A stretch of 64,000 nucleotides of DNA from Megaustenia siamemsis. Lineage: Eukaryota; Mollusca; Gastropoda; Stylommatophora; Ariophantidae. The notes below the pieces were generated by a model. It had not been told where the DNA came from. It searched no databases and saw only the letters and a list, made by a program, of their open reading frames with translations. This document shows, in pieces, positions 54,545 to 64,000 of the stretch. The position numbers and the translations under genes are program-made. Where the stretch lies: NCBI GenBank assembly GCA_032433765.1, contig JAVIAB010000046.1, forward strand, positions 63,722,175-63,786,174. The letters run 5' to 3'. Each line of letters opens with the position of its first letter. The stretch's first letter is position 1.

Positions 54545-55442
54545 GGTAATTTTCTAGTTTAAGCACATAAATTATTTGAGAGAAACGAGTAATCTCCCCT
54601 TAGTTGGCATCGCTACAAAACTACAGAGGTTTTCAAATACCACAAATTATGTTCAGGTTTAGGAATGCGGCTTTCTTTACTGGTTTCTCTTTTCTCTACA
54701 ATAATCTCGAATGTGAGAACCCTCTACAATAATCTCGAATGTGAGAACCCTCTACAATAATCTCGAATGTGAGAACCCTCTACAATAATCTCGAATGTGA
54801 GAACCCTCTACAATAATCTCCAATGTGAGAACCCTCTACAATAATCTCGAATGTGAGAACCCTCTACAATAATCTCGAATGTGAGAACCCTCTACAATAA
54901 TCTCGAATGTGAGAACCCTCTACAATAATCTCCAATGTGAGAACCCTCTACAATAATCTCGAATGTGAGAACCCTCTACAATAATCTCGAATGTGAGAAC
55001 CCTCTACAATAATCTCGAATGTGAGAACCCTCTACAATAATCTCGAATGTGAGAACCCTCTACAATAATCTCGAATGTGAGAACCCTCTACAATAATCTC
55101 GAATGTGAGAACCCTCTACAATAATCTCGAATGTGAGAACCCTCTACAATAATCTCCAATGTGAGAACCCTCTACAATAATCTCGAATGTGAGAACCCTC
55201 TACAATAATCTCGAATGTGAGAACCCTCTACAATAATCTCGAATGTGAGAACCCTCTACAATAATCTCCAATGTGAGAACCCTCTACAATAATCTCGAAT
55301 GTGAGAACCCTCTACAATAATCTCCAATGTGAGAACCCTCTACAATAATCTCCAATGTGAGAACCACTGAATAAGTGCAATATTATTCAAGGAAACGTTA
55401 CTCTTCTAAAAATAATTTATGTGCTTAAACTAGAACATTACC
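54545..55442. mobile_element. Non-autonomous TIR element (MITE-like) with internal satellite
   Basis: The left end, 54545-54577, and the right end, 55410-55442, are inverted repeats of 33 bp with one mismatch (ggtaattttctagtttaagc on the left; ggtaatgttctagtttaagc on the right, read on the other strand). The match continues imperfectly for about 20 bp more. There is no coding capacity: the inside is almost wholly the 28-bp array. No clear target duplication could be fixed. Confidence 0.85.
54705..55370. repeat. 28-bp satellite array, about 23 copies, inside TIR element
   Basis: The unit is ctctacaataatctcgaatg plus tgagaacc. The only common variant is ctccaatg for ctcgaatg, consistent with recent amplification. 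Confidence 0.97.
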
Positions 55443-55477
55443 TGTAGGTCTTTAACTTGTCTTGTGATCATTGAACT

Positions 55478-56665
55478 TTCTCAATGCTCCACTCTCTCAA
55501 TGCTCCACTTTCTCAATGCTCCACTTTCTCAATGCTTCACTCTCTCAATGCTCCACTCTCTCGATGCTCCACTTTCTCGGTGCTCCATTCTCTCAATGAT
55601 CCACTTTCTCAATGCTCCACTCTCTCAATGATCCATTCTCTCGATGATCCACTTTCTCAATGCTCCACTCTCTCAATAATCCACTCTCTCAATGATCCAC
55701 TCTCTCAATGCTCTACTTTCTCAATGCTCCACTTTCTCAAAGTTCCACTTTCTCAATGCTCCACTCTCTCAATGATCCACTTTCTCAATGCTCCACTTTC
55801 TCAATGCTCCACTCTCTCAATGCTCCTCTTTCTCAATGCTCCACTCTCTCAATGCTCTACTTTCTCAATGCTCCACTTTCTCAATGCTCCACTTTCTCTC
55901 TCAATGCTCCACTTTCTCAATGCTCCACTCTCTCAATGCTCCACTTTCTCAATGCTCCACTCTCTCAATGCTCTACTTTCTCAATGCTCCACTTTCTCAA
56001 TGCTCCACTTTCTCAATGCTCCACTCTCTCAATGCTCCACTCTCTCAATGCTCCACTTTCTCAATGCTCCACTCTCTCAATGCTCTACTTTCTCAATGCT
56101 CCACTTTCTCAATGCTCCACTCTCTCAATGATCCACTTTCTCAATGCTCCACTTTCTCAATGCTCCACTCTCTCAATGCTCCACTTTCTCAATGCTCCAC
56201 TCTCTCAATGCTCTACTTTCTCAATGCTCCACTTTCTCAATGCTCCACTTTCTCAATGCTCCACTCTCTCAATGCTCCACTCTCTCAATGCTCCACTTTC
56301 TCAATGCTCCACTCTCTCAATGCTCTACTTTCTCAATGCTCCACTTTCTCAAAGCTCCACTTTCTCAATGCTCCACTCTCTCAATGATCCACTTTCTCAA
56401 TGCTCCACTTTCTCAATGCTCCACTCTCTCAATGCTCCACTTTCTCAATGCTCCACTCTCTCAATGCTCCACTCTCTCAATGCTCCACTTTCTCAATGCT
56501 CCACTCTCTCAATGCTCCACTCTCTCAATAATCCACTCTCTTAATGCTCCACTCTCTCAATGCTCCACTTTCTCAATGCTACACTCTCTCAATGCTCCAC
56601 TTTCTCAATGCTCCACTCTCTCAATGCTCCACTTTCTCAATGATCCACTTTCTCAATGCTCCATT
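55478..56665. repeat. 16-bp satellite array, about 74 copies
   Basis: The unit is tctcaatgctccactt or tctcaatgctccactc. A block of about 224 bases seems to recur near 55950 and 56190, hinting at higher-order duplication. Open frames (LSQCSTFSMLH) are artefacts. Confidence 0.97.
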
Positions 56666-56850
56666 ACTATCAACTCCTTCAATTATCTCTTATTGGGACA
56701 GAAAATTAATGACCAAAAACCTTAATTAGCAATAACAATTTTTGTTTCAGAATTTATTAATTTACAATTATCAATTTTTAAGAAATTAACAATTAAAGTC
56801 AAATTAGAGCAAAACCTTCCTCGTCGTTGTAAAATGGATTCGTCTTTTAA
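56666..56850. other. Short AT-rich spacer
   Basis: No supported feature. Confidence 0.5.
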
Positions 56851-57193
56851 GTAGAAATGTATGGCATTAAATTTGTACCTGAGAGACGCAAAGACTTTCT
56901 GGTTGAGTTAATTAAGTTGTTTACAGAAAAGAAAACTAACGATGAAGTCTTAAAACAACTAACAATGAAAAAAGAACTGCTTAACACAAATCAAACAAGA
57001 CAAATGAGATTTTTAGGACACGTTAAAAGACACAGCAGCCTACTAAAAGTAATCTTGGAAGGGAAACTACAAGCACAAGTAACATGAAAAGATGGACAAG
57101 TCAGCCTATGACAACCTGTGCTATCAAAGCAAGAGACAGAGCGGAATGGCGCTCCATGGTAGCCAACCTTCGATGCGGAGACGGCACTCAATG
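56851..57193 (+). mobile_element. LINE family B 3' end, plus strand
   Basis: Reads TEKKTNDEVLKQLTMKKELL, then MRFLGHVKRHSSLLKVILEG, and in a shifted frame AIKARDRAEWRSMVANLRCG followed by DGTQ and a stop. This is the end of LINE ORF2 (..NDEVL......LL......FLGH..R.......L.GK ... A.DR..W..MVA.L). A frameshift near 57086 separates the parts. Confidence 0.85.
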
Positions 57194-57239
57194 ATGATGT
57201 TTACAGAACTATAAATACCAATTATGCCTCATTAAACCT

Positions 57240-59600
57240 CACGTCTTCTGCTTCTTCTTTCCTTCCATATTTCCATTTCAGCGTCAAGGGGAGGTATAAT
57301 TTACAATCTTTTGCTCTTCAGTTCGCCTCTGCTGCTGTTATGTTTCCTAGTGTTTCTAATATTCCGGCAAACTAACTTTTTCGTGGTCTGCCCTTGGGTC
57401 TGGTGTTCCCACGACGTTTATTGAAGGCTCGTTGTGTTGTGTTTTGTTCTTTCTGCCTTGTCACGTTGCCAAACCATTTTATCTGTTCTTTCCTTATATA
57501 TTCTATGGCGGGGGCTATTCCTAGCTTTTTTCTCAGTTCTTCATTTCTGATCTTAGACTGATATCTCTCCGACTGTTTCCTGTCATTCGTCTGACACATT
57601 TAATCTCAGTAGAGGTTATTTTTGTTATTATTCTAGCATCTAGGGCCCAGGACTGGCATTGGTAACACAACTTTGGGATGAAGATTGTATTGTATAGTGC
57701 CCGTTTTTGCCTCCAGAGTTATTTCTTTGTTGGACAATAGTGGTGATAACTGTCCGATGATTATAGACTCAAGATGCAACAAAGCTTGTCATTGTGCTGT
57801 TTGAGAATTATTGTTTGTTACTAGACTTCCTAGGTTTTTGAATTCCTCTACTTCTTTTAGTTATCTACCGTCTATAGTTATGTTGATGTTCTGTTTTTCT
57901 TTTGCGATACTCATGACTTCTGTTTTGTTGATGTTGATTTTCGTGTTGTATTTTGTGCCTGAGATGTTGAGTTTGTTTAAGTGTTCTTGTAGGTCTTCTA
58001 TTGTTTCATGTATTAGTGCCTGATCGTCTGCAAATAGAAGCTCGTTGATCTCCTCTGTCTCTGATGGGTTGGCTAGCTTGCATATATGGTCCATGTATGT
58101 AATAAACAGTAAAAGGGGTCAGTGAAAAAGGTGGGGGGGGGGGGGTGTAGTACGGTATTCAGGAATAGTGCGCACCCCTGTCTTACACCTGATCTAACTT
58201 CGAAGTGGTCTGTGTAGCCTGCTGCTGTTCTGATCCTGCAGCTACTGTTAATGCAGAGATTTTTAATTAGGTTGGTTAGATGTTGGCTTACTCCGTATGT
58301 TGTTAGTATCTCCCACAGTTGTTCTCTGTTAGATGTTGGCTTACTCCGTATGTTGTTAGTATCTCCCACAGTTGTTCTCTGTTAGATGTTGGCTTACTCC
58401 GTATGTTGTTAGTATCTCCCACAGTTGTTCTCTGTTAGATGTTGGCTTACTCCGTATGTTGTTAGTATCTCCCACAGTTGTTCTCTGTTAGATGTTGGCT
58501 TACTCCGTATGTTGTTAGTATCTCCCACAGTTGTTCTCTGTTAGATGTTGGCTTACTCCGTATGTTGTTAGTATCTCCCACAGCTGTTCTCTGTTAGATG
58601 TTGGCTTACTCCGTATGTTGTTAGTATCTCCCACAGCTATTCTCTGTTAGATGTTGTTTTACTCCGTATGTTGTTAGTATCTCCCACTGTTGTTCTCTGT
58701 TAGATGTTGGCTTACTCCGTATGTTGTTAGTATCTCCCACAGTTGTTCTCTGTTAGATGTTGGCTTACTCCGTATGTTGTTAGTATCTCCCACAGTTGTT
58801 CTCTGTTAGATGTTGGCTTACTCCGTATGTTGTTAGTATCTCCCACAGTTGTTCTCTGTTAGATGTTGGCTTACTCCGTATGTTGTTAGTATCTCCCACA
58901 GTTGTTCTCTGTTAGATGTTGACTTACTCCGTATGTTGTTAGTATCTCCCACAGTTGTTCTCTGTTAGATGTTGGCTTACTCCTTATGTTGCTAGTATCT
59001 CCCACAGTTGTTCTCTGTTAGATGTTGGCTTACTCCTTATGTTGTTAGTATCTCCCACAGTTGTTCTCTGTTAGATGTTGGCTTACTCCGTATGTTGTTA
59101 GTATCTCCCACAGTTGTTCTCTGTTAGATGTTGACTTACTCCGTATGTTGTTAGTATCTCCCACAGTTGTTCTCTGTTAGATGTTGGCTTACTCCTTATG
59201 TTGCTAGTATCTCCCACAGTTGTTCTCTGTTAGATGTTGGCTTACTCCTTATGTTGCTAGTATCTCCCACAGTTGTTCTCTGTTAGATGTTGGCTTACTC
59301 CGTATGTTGTTAGTATCTCCCACAGTTGTTCTCTGTTAGATGTTGGCTTACTCCTTATGTTGTTAGTATCTCCTACAGTTGTTCTCTGTTAGATGTTGGC
59401 TTACTCCTTATGTTGTTAGTATCTCCCACAGTTGTTCTCTGTTAGATGTCGGCTTACTCCTTATGTTGTTAATATCTCCCACAGTTGTTCTCTGTTAGAT
59501 GTCGGCTTACTCCTTATGTTGCTAGTATCTCCCACAGTTGTTCTCTGTTACTCGGTCGAATGCTGTTTAAACTTACAAAGTGTGTATCGACAGTCCAGAA
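57240..59600 (-). mobile_element. LINE family C, RT to 3' end, interrupted by its own array
   Basis: Order on the minus strand: AFDRV motif A near 59560, then a segment with REQLWEILTTYGVSQHLTNL and IKNLC, SGVRQGCA (motif B), ELLFADDQALI (motif C, FADD, within 57861-58094), then IRNEELRKKLGI, IKWFGNVTRQKEQ and RPKGRPRKS. This is RT thumb to C-terminus of the family also present at 7789-8190. A G run (about 58131-58147), frameshifts and a 1.28-kb array in the RT domain make it dead. Confidence 0.85.
58275..59550. repeat. 53-bp satellite array derived from LINE RT, about 24 copies
   Basis: The unit contains gttagatgttggcttactcc and cacagttgttctct. On the minus strand one unit encodes REQLWEILTTYGVSQHLT, the LINE RT segment that continues on both sides. 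A short piece of the reverse-transcriptase gene has therefore been multiplied in place. Confidence 0.95.
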
Positions 59601-60061
59601 AGATTTAAAACGCTGAGTACGAATCCATCCATAAATAAATAATTATCGCGGGCTTGAAACTCCATACTACATGTTTAGAAAGAAATCAACATCGTATTTT
59701 AACTCAGGAAAAAGCAGATCTGGTATAATTCAATTTAAAAGGATAGGAGGCAACTTTTGTTTAATGAGGCCTGCGTCAATCACAAATCCCTGGTAAGGAC
59801 AAAGTTGATCAACTTACACAGTCGGGGAGTATCAAATAGAAACTCAAGGATCAAAGATCTGCTGGACGAGATTAAATACATCATCAGGAACATGTTGAGG
59901 GAGAGTTGCTGTCTCTAACCCAAATTGTTAGAGATGTGGCGCCATCTACATGTCGAAACCATAGAGGTACGAACAAAAACATGTTGTGAAGCGCGAGGAA
60001 ACAATGAAAGGAATAATTATGGCGAAATTGACATACGTCACATGTGTGCGACTAGACGCAG
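59601..60061. other. Spacer, nothing recognised
   Basis: About 460 bases with no supported feature. Confidence 0.45.
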
Positions 60062-60652
60062 TAAAATAAAAGTAAAGTAAAGTAAAGTAAAGTAAAGTAA
60101 AGTAAAGTAAAGTAAAGTAAAGTAAAGTAAAGTAAAGTAAAGTAAAGTAAAGTAAAGTGAAGTGAAGTGAAGTGAAGTAAAGTAAAGTAAAGTGAAGTAA
60201 AGTAAAGTAAAGTAAAGTAAAGTAAAGTAAAGTGAAGTGAAGTGAAGTGAAGTAAAGTAAAGTAAAGTAAAGTAAAGTAAAGTAAAGTGAAGTAAAGTAA
60301 AGTGAAGTGAAGTAAAGTAAAGTAAAGTAAAGTAAATTGAAGTGAAGTAAAGTAAAGTAAAGTAAATTGAAGTGAAGTAAGTAAAGTGAAGTAAAGTAAA
60401 GTAAAGTAAAGTAAAGTAAAGTAAAGTGAAGTGAAGTAAAGTAAAGTAAAGTAAAGTGAAGTGAAGTAAAGTAAAGTGAAGTGAAGTAAAGTAAAGTGAA
60501 GTGAAGTGAAGTAAAGTAAAGTAAAGTGAAGTGAAGTGAAGTAAAGTAAAGTAAAGTAAAGTAAAGTAAAGTAAAGTAAAGTGAAGTGAAGTGAAGTAAA
60601 GTAAAGTAAATTGAAGTGAAGTAAAGTAAAGTAAAGTAAAGTAAAGTAAAGA
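60062..60652. repeat. Pentanucleotide aaagt array
   Basis: About 118 copies of agtaa or agtga. On the minus strand it gives a Leu/Tyr/Phe/Thr open frame by chance. It ends 39 bases before the inner inverted repeat of the next transposon. Confidence 0.98.
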
Positions 60653-60690
60653 GCCAAGTCGCGCTACGCAGCGTACAGGGAATATGGTGT

Positions 60691-60715
60691 TATAGTCCGT
60701 TCAGATTCGTTTGCC
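60691..60715 (+). repeat. Left terminal inverted repeat
   Basis: Starts tatagtccgttcagattcgt and ends ttgcc; exact reverse complement of 63055-63079. Confidence 0.95.
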
Positions 60716-61189
60716 TAGTTAATTTATTTTTTTCAAAAACTTATTGTTCATTTGCATTGATCTTTTGAAGTTAGGTTTAGAATACTAATGTCGCTATAAA
60801 AATATTTTTTATCAAAGAAATGTGATCCAGTTTCAAAGATGCCTTATTTAACCTATATTAAAAAAAGTTAATCGATATTATAAACACCGGCGGGATTATG
60901 TAGATGCTTACATCTCACAGCTGATTCTTTAACATATAGGCATGACCTTCACGGCTGAATGCGCACCGTCCTAAAATAGTTATGTTTCCACTATCAATTT
61001 TTATAAAGAAATGTTACATATGAAATTTCCCGTTTAGCACAAAATGACATTTTAGCCGAAACCGGAAATTATGTGACGTCAAAATCACGGCCGTAGACTC
61101 GAGTTCGAGTCATAATTCAGAGGCAAATCTCAATATTTACAGAAAGGAGGCGGCACTATCCATATTATCTTCTGCAAGTCTATGTGAGA

Positions 61190-62467
61190 ATGAATATAAA
61201 GGCAAAATATTTGACTGAGCATAACATTGCTATAAAGATTTATCAATACTTCTGCAGAGAGCGTAAAAAGGGACATCTTTATTGTTCTTTATCAAACCCT
61301 GAGAAGAGAACAATGCATATTTTAGGTTTGTGTAAAAGTTCATTTGATCGAATAGTTAAAGGAAGCGGATATTTATTGCCAACAAATGCAAGAAAGCAAG
61401 GAAGGAAAGAAACGTTAGACAGTTTTGATAAGGACCTAGTAAAAAGAGAAATCTGTCGAATGTTTGATATAAACGAAGAAGTGACACTTAGAAAGTTGAA
61501 GCTTTGGCTGAAAACTAACAACGACATTGAAATATCAAAAACTTCATTATGGAAAATATTAAGAAGTGCAGGCTTCACCTTTAGAAAGTATGCTGGTGGA
61601 AAAAACATTATTTGTGAGAAGCCACATCTAGTAGCTCTTAGAAGCAAGTATTTACGTGAAGTGAAGGAAATGCGCGAAAATGATTATGATATTGTTTATT
61701 TAGATGAAACTTGGATCAACGCTCATCATACAAATGAAAAGGAATGGCAGTTAGCAGATGGAAGTATTAAAAGATCAGTACCAAGCAGTAAAGGGCAACG
61801 TTTGATAGTTGCACATGCAGGTAGCAGACATAATGGGTTGTTGCAGAATGCTCATCTCGTTTTCATTTCAAAATCCATAGACAATAGAGACTACCACTCC
61901 GAAATGAATGGGCACATATTTAAAGACTGGATCGAGAAAAGTATCCTTCCAATATTAGATCGACCTTCTTGTCTGATAATGGACAATGCTTCATACCATA
62001 ACGTAGTTAACGTAGAAGATAGAATCCCAACATCATCAAGTACAAAAGATGCAATCAAAACGTGGCTCATAAAAGAACACATACAAGTTAACGACAGCTA
62101 CTTGAAACCCGAATTGCTTAGCCTTGTAAAACAGACACAACGTACAAAGATATTTAAAATAGACAAGTTAATTCAAGAACATGGCCATAGATGTTTGAGA
62201 CTACCTCCATATCATGCACACTTAAATCCTATAGAACTAGTTTGGGCAAAAGTTAAAGGACACGTAGCATATACAAATAAAACTTTCAAATTATGCGATG
62301 TTGAGACACTTACAAATCAGGCTCTATCAAATATAAATAAAGACTACTGGGTAAAATGTGAGGGTCATGTGTTACGACAAGAAGAGGAATATTGGAAAAA
62401 GGATGGTTTGTTGTTTGTTCAGCCGAAAGCAGTAATCGACCTATTTGACTCGTCTGATTCTGAATGA
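61190..62467 (+). CDS. DDE transposase, DD83E, Sailor-like
   Basis: Open for 425 codons from ATG at 61190 to TGA at 62465-62467; an upstream GTG at 61184 is not a likely eukaryotic start. The N-terminal part (to about residue 140) is basic and helical, with TLRKLKLWLKTNNDIEISKT and SLWKILRSAGFTFRKY resembling the paired/winged helix-turn-helix of IS630/Tc1 transposases. The DDE_3-like catalytic core has Asp172 in IVYLDETWINAHHTN, Asp265 in CLIMDNASYHNVV, and Glu349 in LPPYHAHLNPIELVWAKVK. Eighty-three residues separate the last two, far more than the 34-41 of most Tc1/mariner enzymes. The protein would bind the inverted repeats and cut and paste the element. No stop or frameshift is present, so it may be active or recently active. 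Confidence 0.92.
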   Translation: MNIKAKYLTEHNIAIKIYQYFCRERKKGHLYCSLSNPEKRTMHILGLCKSSFDRIVKGSGYLLPTNARKQGRKETLDSFDKDLVKREICRMFDINEEVTLRKLKLWLKTNNDIEISKTSLWKILRSAGFTFRKYAGGKNIICEKPHLVALRSKYLREVKEMRENDYDIVYLDETWINAHHTNEKEWQLADGSIKRSVPSSKGQRLIVAHAGSRHNGLLQNAHLVFISKSIDNRDYHSEMNGHIFKDWIEKSILPILDRPSCLIMDNASYHNVVNVEDRIPTSSSTKDAIKTWLIKEHIQVNDSYLKPELLSLVKQTQRTKIFKIDKLIQEHGHRCLRLPPYHAHLNPIELVWAKVKGHVAYTNKTFKLCDVETLTNQALSNINKDYWVKCEGHVLRQEEEYWKKDGLLFVQPKAVIDLFDSSDSE

Positions 62468-62579
62468 TCATTACTCTGATTAAGTCTACAGATAAATAGT
62501 TTGATTTGCAAAATTTCCTAGTTGATTTGTTAAACAGTTTATTGTTCAAGACCACCCAAGCAATCAAAAATATGTTATA

Positions 62580-62800
62580 AGCAAACCAACAACCATTACT
62601 TTGAATGGAAGCCTGCTTGAGTCAGTACAGAAGTTCAGCTATCTTGGATCCACTATTACAGCCACACTTTCCTTAGATGAGGAACTAAATGTACGTATTT
62701 GAAAGGCAGCGACAACATTTGGGAAACTCACACCAAGAGCATGGAACTATATCAAATTGACTCTACGAACAAAAGTTCTATATATAATTTAAAATTTGTA
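62580..62800 (+). mobile_element. LINE scrap inside the transposon
   Basis: Reads TITLNGSLLESVQKFSYLGS, then TITATLSLDEELNVRI, a stop, KAATTFGKLTPRAWNY and IKLTLRTKVL. The V..F.YLGS.I....SLD.E...RI..A...F..L....W pattern is the post-RT region of a CR1/RTE-like LINE ORF2. One stop codon is present. It has neither a LINE 3' end nor a clear 5' part. Confidence 0.82.
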
Positions 62801-63054
62801 TACTTGCCACCCAGTAAAATTTTATGGACACGCCTATGGGTCATCGTTGCACTAGATTACTGTAAAACATTTTGATTAGGGTCAAAATAATAGTTACATG
62901 GGCAAAGATCAAAGGAATTCGCCGCTTTAAGAAAACCGTTATAGCTAGACATCGAGTAACACATATGTTCTCGTGACATGGACATTTTAACACCGTATGC
63001 CAAAAATCATGTGAAATCATCAAGAACTTTTTGAATTATAAATCATAACATCTC

Positions 63055-63079
63055 GGCAAACGAATCTGAACGGACTATA
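63055..63079 (-). repeat. Right terminal inverted repeat
   Basis: Exact reverse complement of 60691-60715, then gtgtccatatt. Confidence 0.95.
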
Positions 63080-63094
63080 GTGTCCATATTTTTA

Positions 63095-63260
63095 CAGACC
63101 TTCAGCACATGATTTTTGGGGTAATGTGGTCGGTATTACGCCCGTGCCGCTTTACTTTCCCAGAAAAATATCCGGTACCCATTTAAGGCTGGGTGAACCT
63201 GGAAGCCGCTTGTCCTCAATAGACCAGTTCACTAACCATTGAGCTCTCGCGGCTCTTTAG
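63095..63260 (-). repeat. SINE-like repeat (type V), copy 3
   Basis: Shares aatgtggtcggtattacgcc, ctttactttcccagaaaaat and gggtgaacctggaagccg with 49600-49800 and 53808-54015. The minus-strand head reads gagctcaatggttagtga, an A-box-like region. Confidence 0.75.
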
Positions 63261-63404
63261 ATACAGTGTCTTCATGACAATAATAGATGACGTTCAGAGT
63301 AGTGTGAGCAGATGTTTTGAATGTAAAATAACAAACTACTTTCATCTTCGTTCTCTTCTATTGGAGATTCCATACATCGATTATGTTTACTGCAACATAC
63401 ATCG
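63261..63404. other. Short spacer
   Basis: No supported feature. Confidence 0.5.
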
Positions 63405-63677
63405 TGATGTTTACAAACTATAACAATGGATGTTTACAAACTATAACAATTTTTGTTCACAAACTATAACAATTTCTGCTTACAAACTATAACAATTTTT
63501 GATCACAAACTATAACAATTTTTGTTCACAAACTATAACAATTTTTGTTCACAAACTATAACAATTTCTGTTCACAAACCATAACAATTTTTGTTCACAA
63601 ACTATAACAATTTTTGTTCACAAACTCTAACAATTTTTGTTCACAAACTATAACAATTTTGTTCACAAACTATAACA
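63405..63677. repeat. 23-bp satellite array, about 12 copies
   Basis: The unit contains ttcacaaactataacaattt plus ttg. It runs straight into the LINE fragment at 63678. Confidence 0.95.
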
Positions 63678-64000
63678 ATGATCAGATGCCAACTCTGGAT
63701 GGCACGAGCATACCTGAAGATAAGTGCAGATAAAGAGCATCCATTGTATCACGAGCTCAACACAGTGAAAGATGTCAGGCTAAAAAGAGGCAAATCATGG
63801 GTGGGCCGAGCTGAAGATGTCATCAAACAGGTCTGTGGGCTTACCAATATCAGCGTTGGTGAGGAGTGGATACCGGTGCCTACGTCATTCAAGGGGACGT
63901 TCTCGTGTATTGTCACACTCGACAGGAAAAGTAGGGAACAGAACTCAGTCGTGATAACACCGATGAGAAAGATGTAGTCATCTATACAGACGGATCTGTA
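63678..64000 (+). mobile_element. LINE post-RT region and start of RNase H, cut by window edge
   Basis: Reads RAYLKISADKEHPLYHELNT and VRLKRGKSWVGRAEDVIKQV, with IPVPTSFKGTFS. A frame change then leads to the window end, which reads DVVIYTDGSV. TDGS is the first catalytic motif of RNase H type I. The layout parallels 1-511 on the other strand (HPMHQRI, VRLKRSNF), so both are RNase H-bearing LINEs of one group. The 5' part is missing; the 23-bp array adjoins instead. Confidence 0.82.

Larger units (their letters stand above)
60681..63090 (+). mobile_element. IS630/Tc1/mariner-type DNA transposon, DD83E (Sailor-like), apparently intact
   Basis: Perfect 25-bp inverted repeats lie at 60691-60715 and 63055-63079 (start tatagtccgttcagattcgt). 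Just outside, aatatgg (60681-60687) is mirrored by ccatatt (63084-63090), so the true ends may lie a little further out. A TA adjoins each candidate end, as expected for this superfamily's TA duplication. One uninterrupted transposase gene is inside. The acid spacing matches the DD82E group named Sailor, to my knowledge. A LINE scrap sits between the gene and the right end. Confidence 0.88.

Overview
This window is animal nuclear DNA, most likely from a mollusc. The evidence is spliced exons with GT/AG borders, non-LTR retrotransposon (LINE) debris, tRNA-derived SINE-like repeats, hAT and Tc1/mariner-type DNA transposons, and an extreme load of tandem repeats. Molluscs carry LINEs of this kind and secreted lectin mosaics of this kind, so the phylum is an inference. 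No bacterial-style operon, rRNA, genuine tRNA gene or CRISPR array was seen.

Layout. 1-2722 is a broken LINE on the minus strand. About 4.8-37.3 kb holds one host gene on the plus strand. Eight exons can be followed by splice sites and reading phase: three exons of a C-type lectin domain (4862-5042, 7336-7444, 8537-8689), a ShK-like cysteine module (13416-13553), a sushi/CCP module (16042-16227), and three exons of an unrecognised C-terminal module (24107-24206, 31571-31657, 37027-37324, ending in TAA). The second lectin exon carries an apparent one-base deletion, so this copy is either a pseudogene or has a sequence error. The introns are mostly minisatellites with units from 13 to about 72 bp. 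One intron also holds a 3.18-kb hAT transposon (27656-30833) with a perfect 8-bp target duplication, inserted in a 42-bp array.

From 37.4 to 60.6 kb no convincing host gene was found. The region is a series of satellite arrays, including a 5.7-kb array of 32-bp monomers organised into a 1,728-bp higher-order repeat. They are separated by LINE fragments from at least three families, SINE-like repeats, and a TIR-bounded non-autonomous element that has a satellite inside it. Several arrays grew out of recognisable parents: a LINE reverse-transcriptase segment, a LINE C-terminal segment, and a host intron/exon boundary.

60.68-63.09 kb is a DNA transposon with 25-bp perfect terminal inverted repeats and an intact 425-codon transposase. 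Its third catalytic residue is 83 residues after the second (DD83E), close to the DD82E 'Sailor' group of the IS630/Tc1/mariner superfamily. The window ends in a plus-strand LINE at the start of its RNase H domain. By eye, 55-60% of the window is tandem repeat. The genes do not form a pathway: there is one secreted-lectin-type host gene, and the other coding regions belong to mobile elements.
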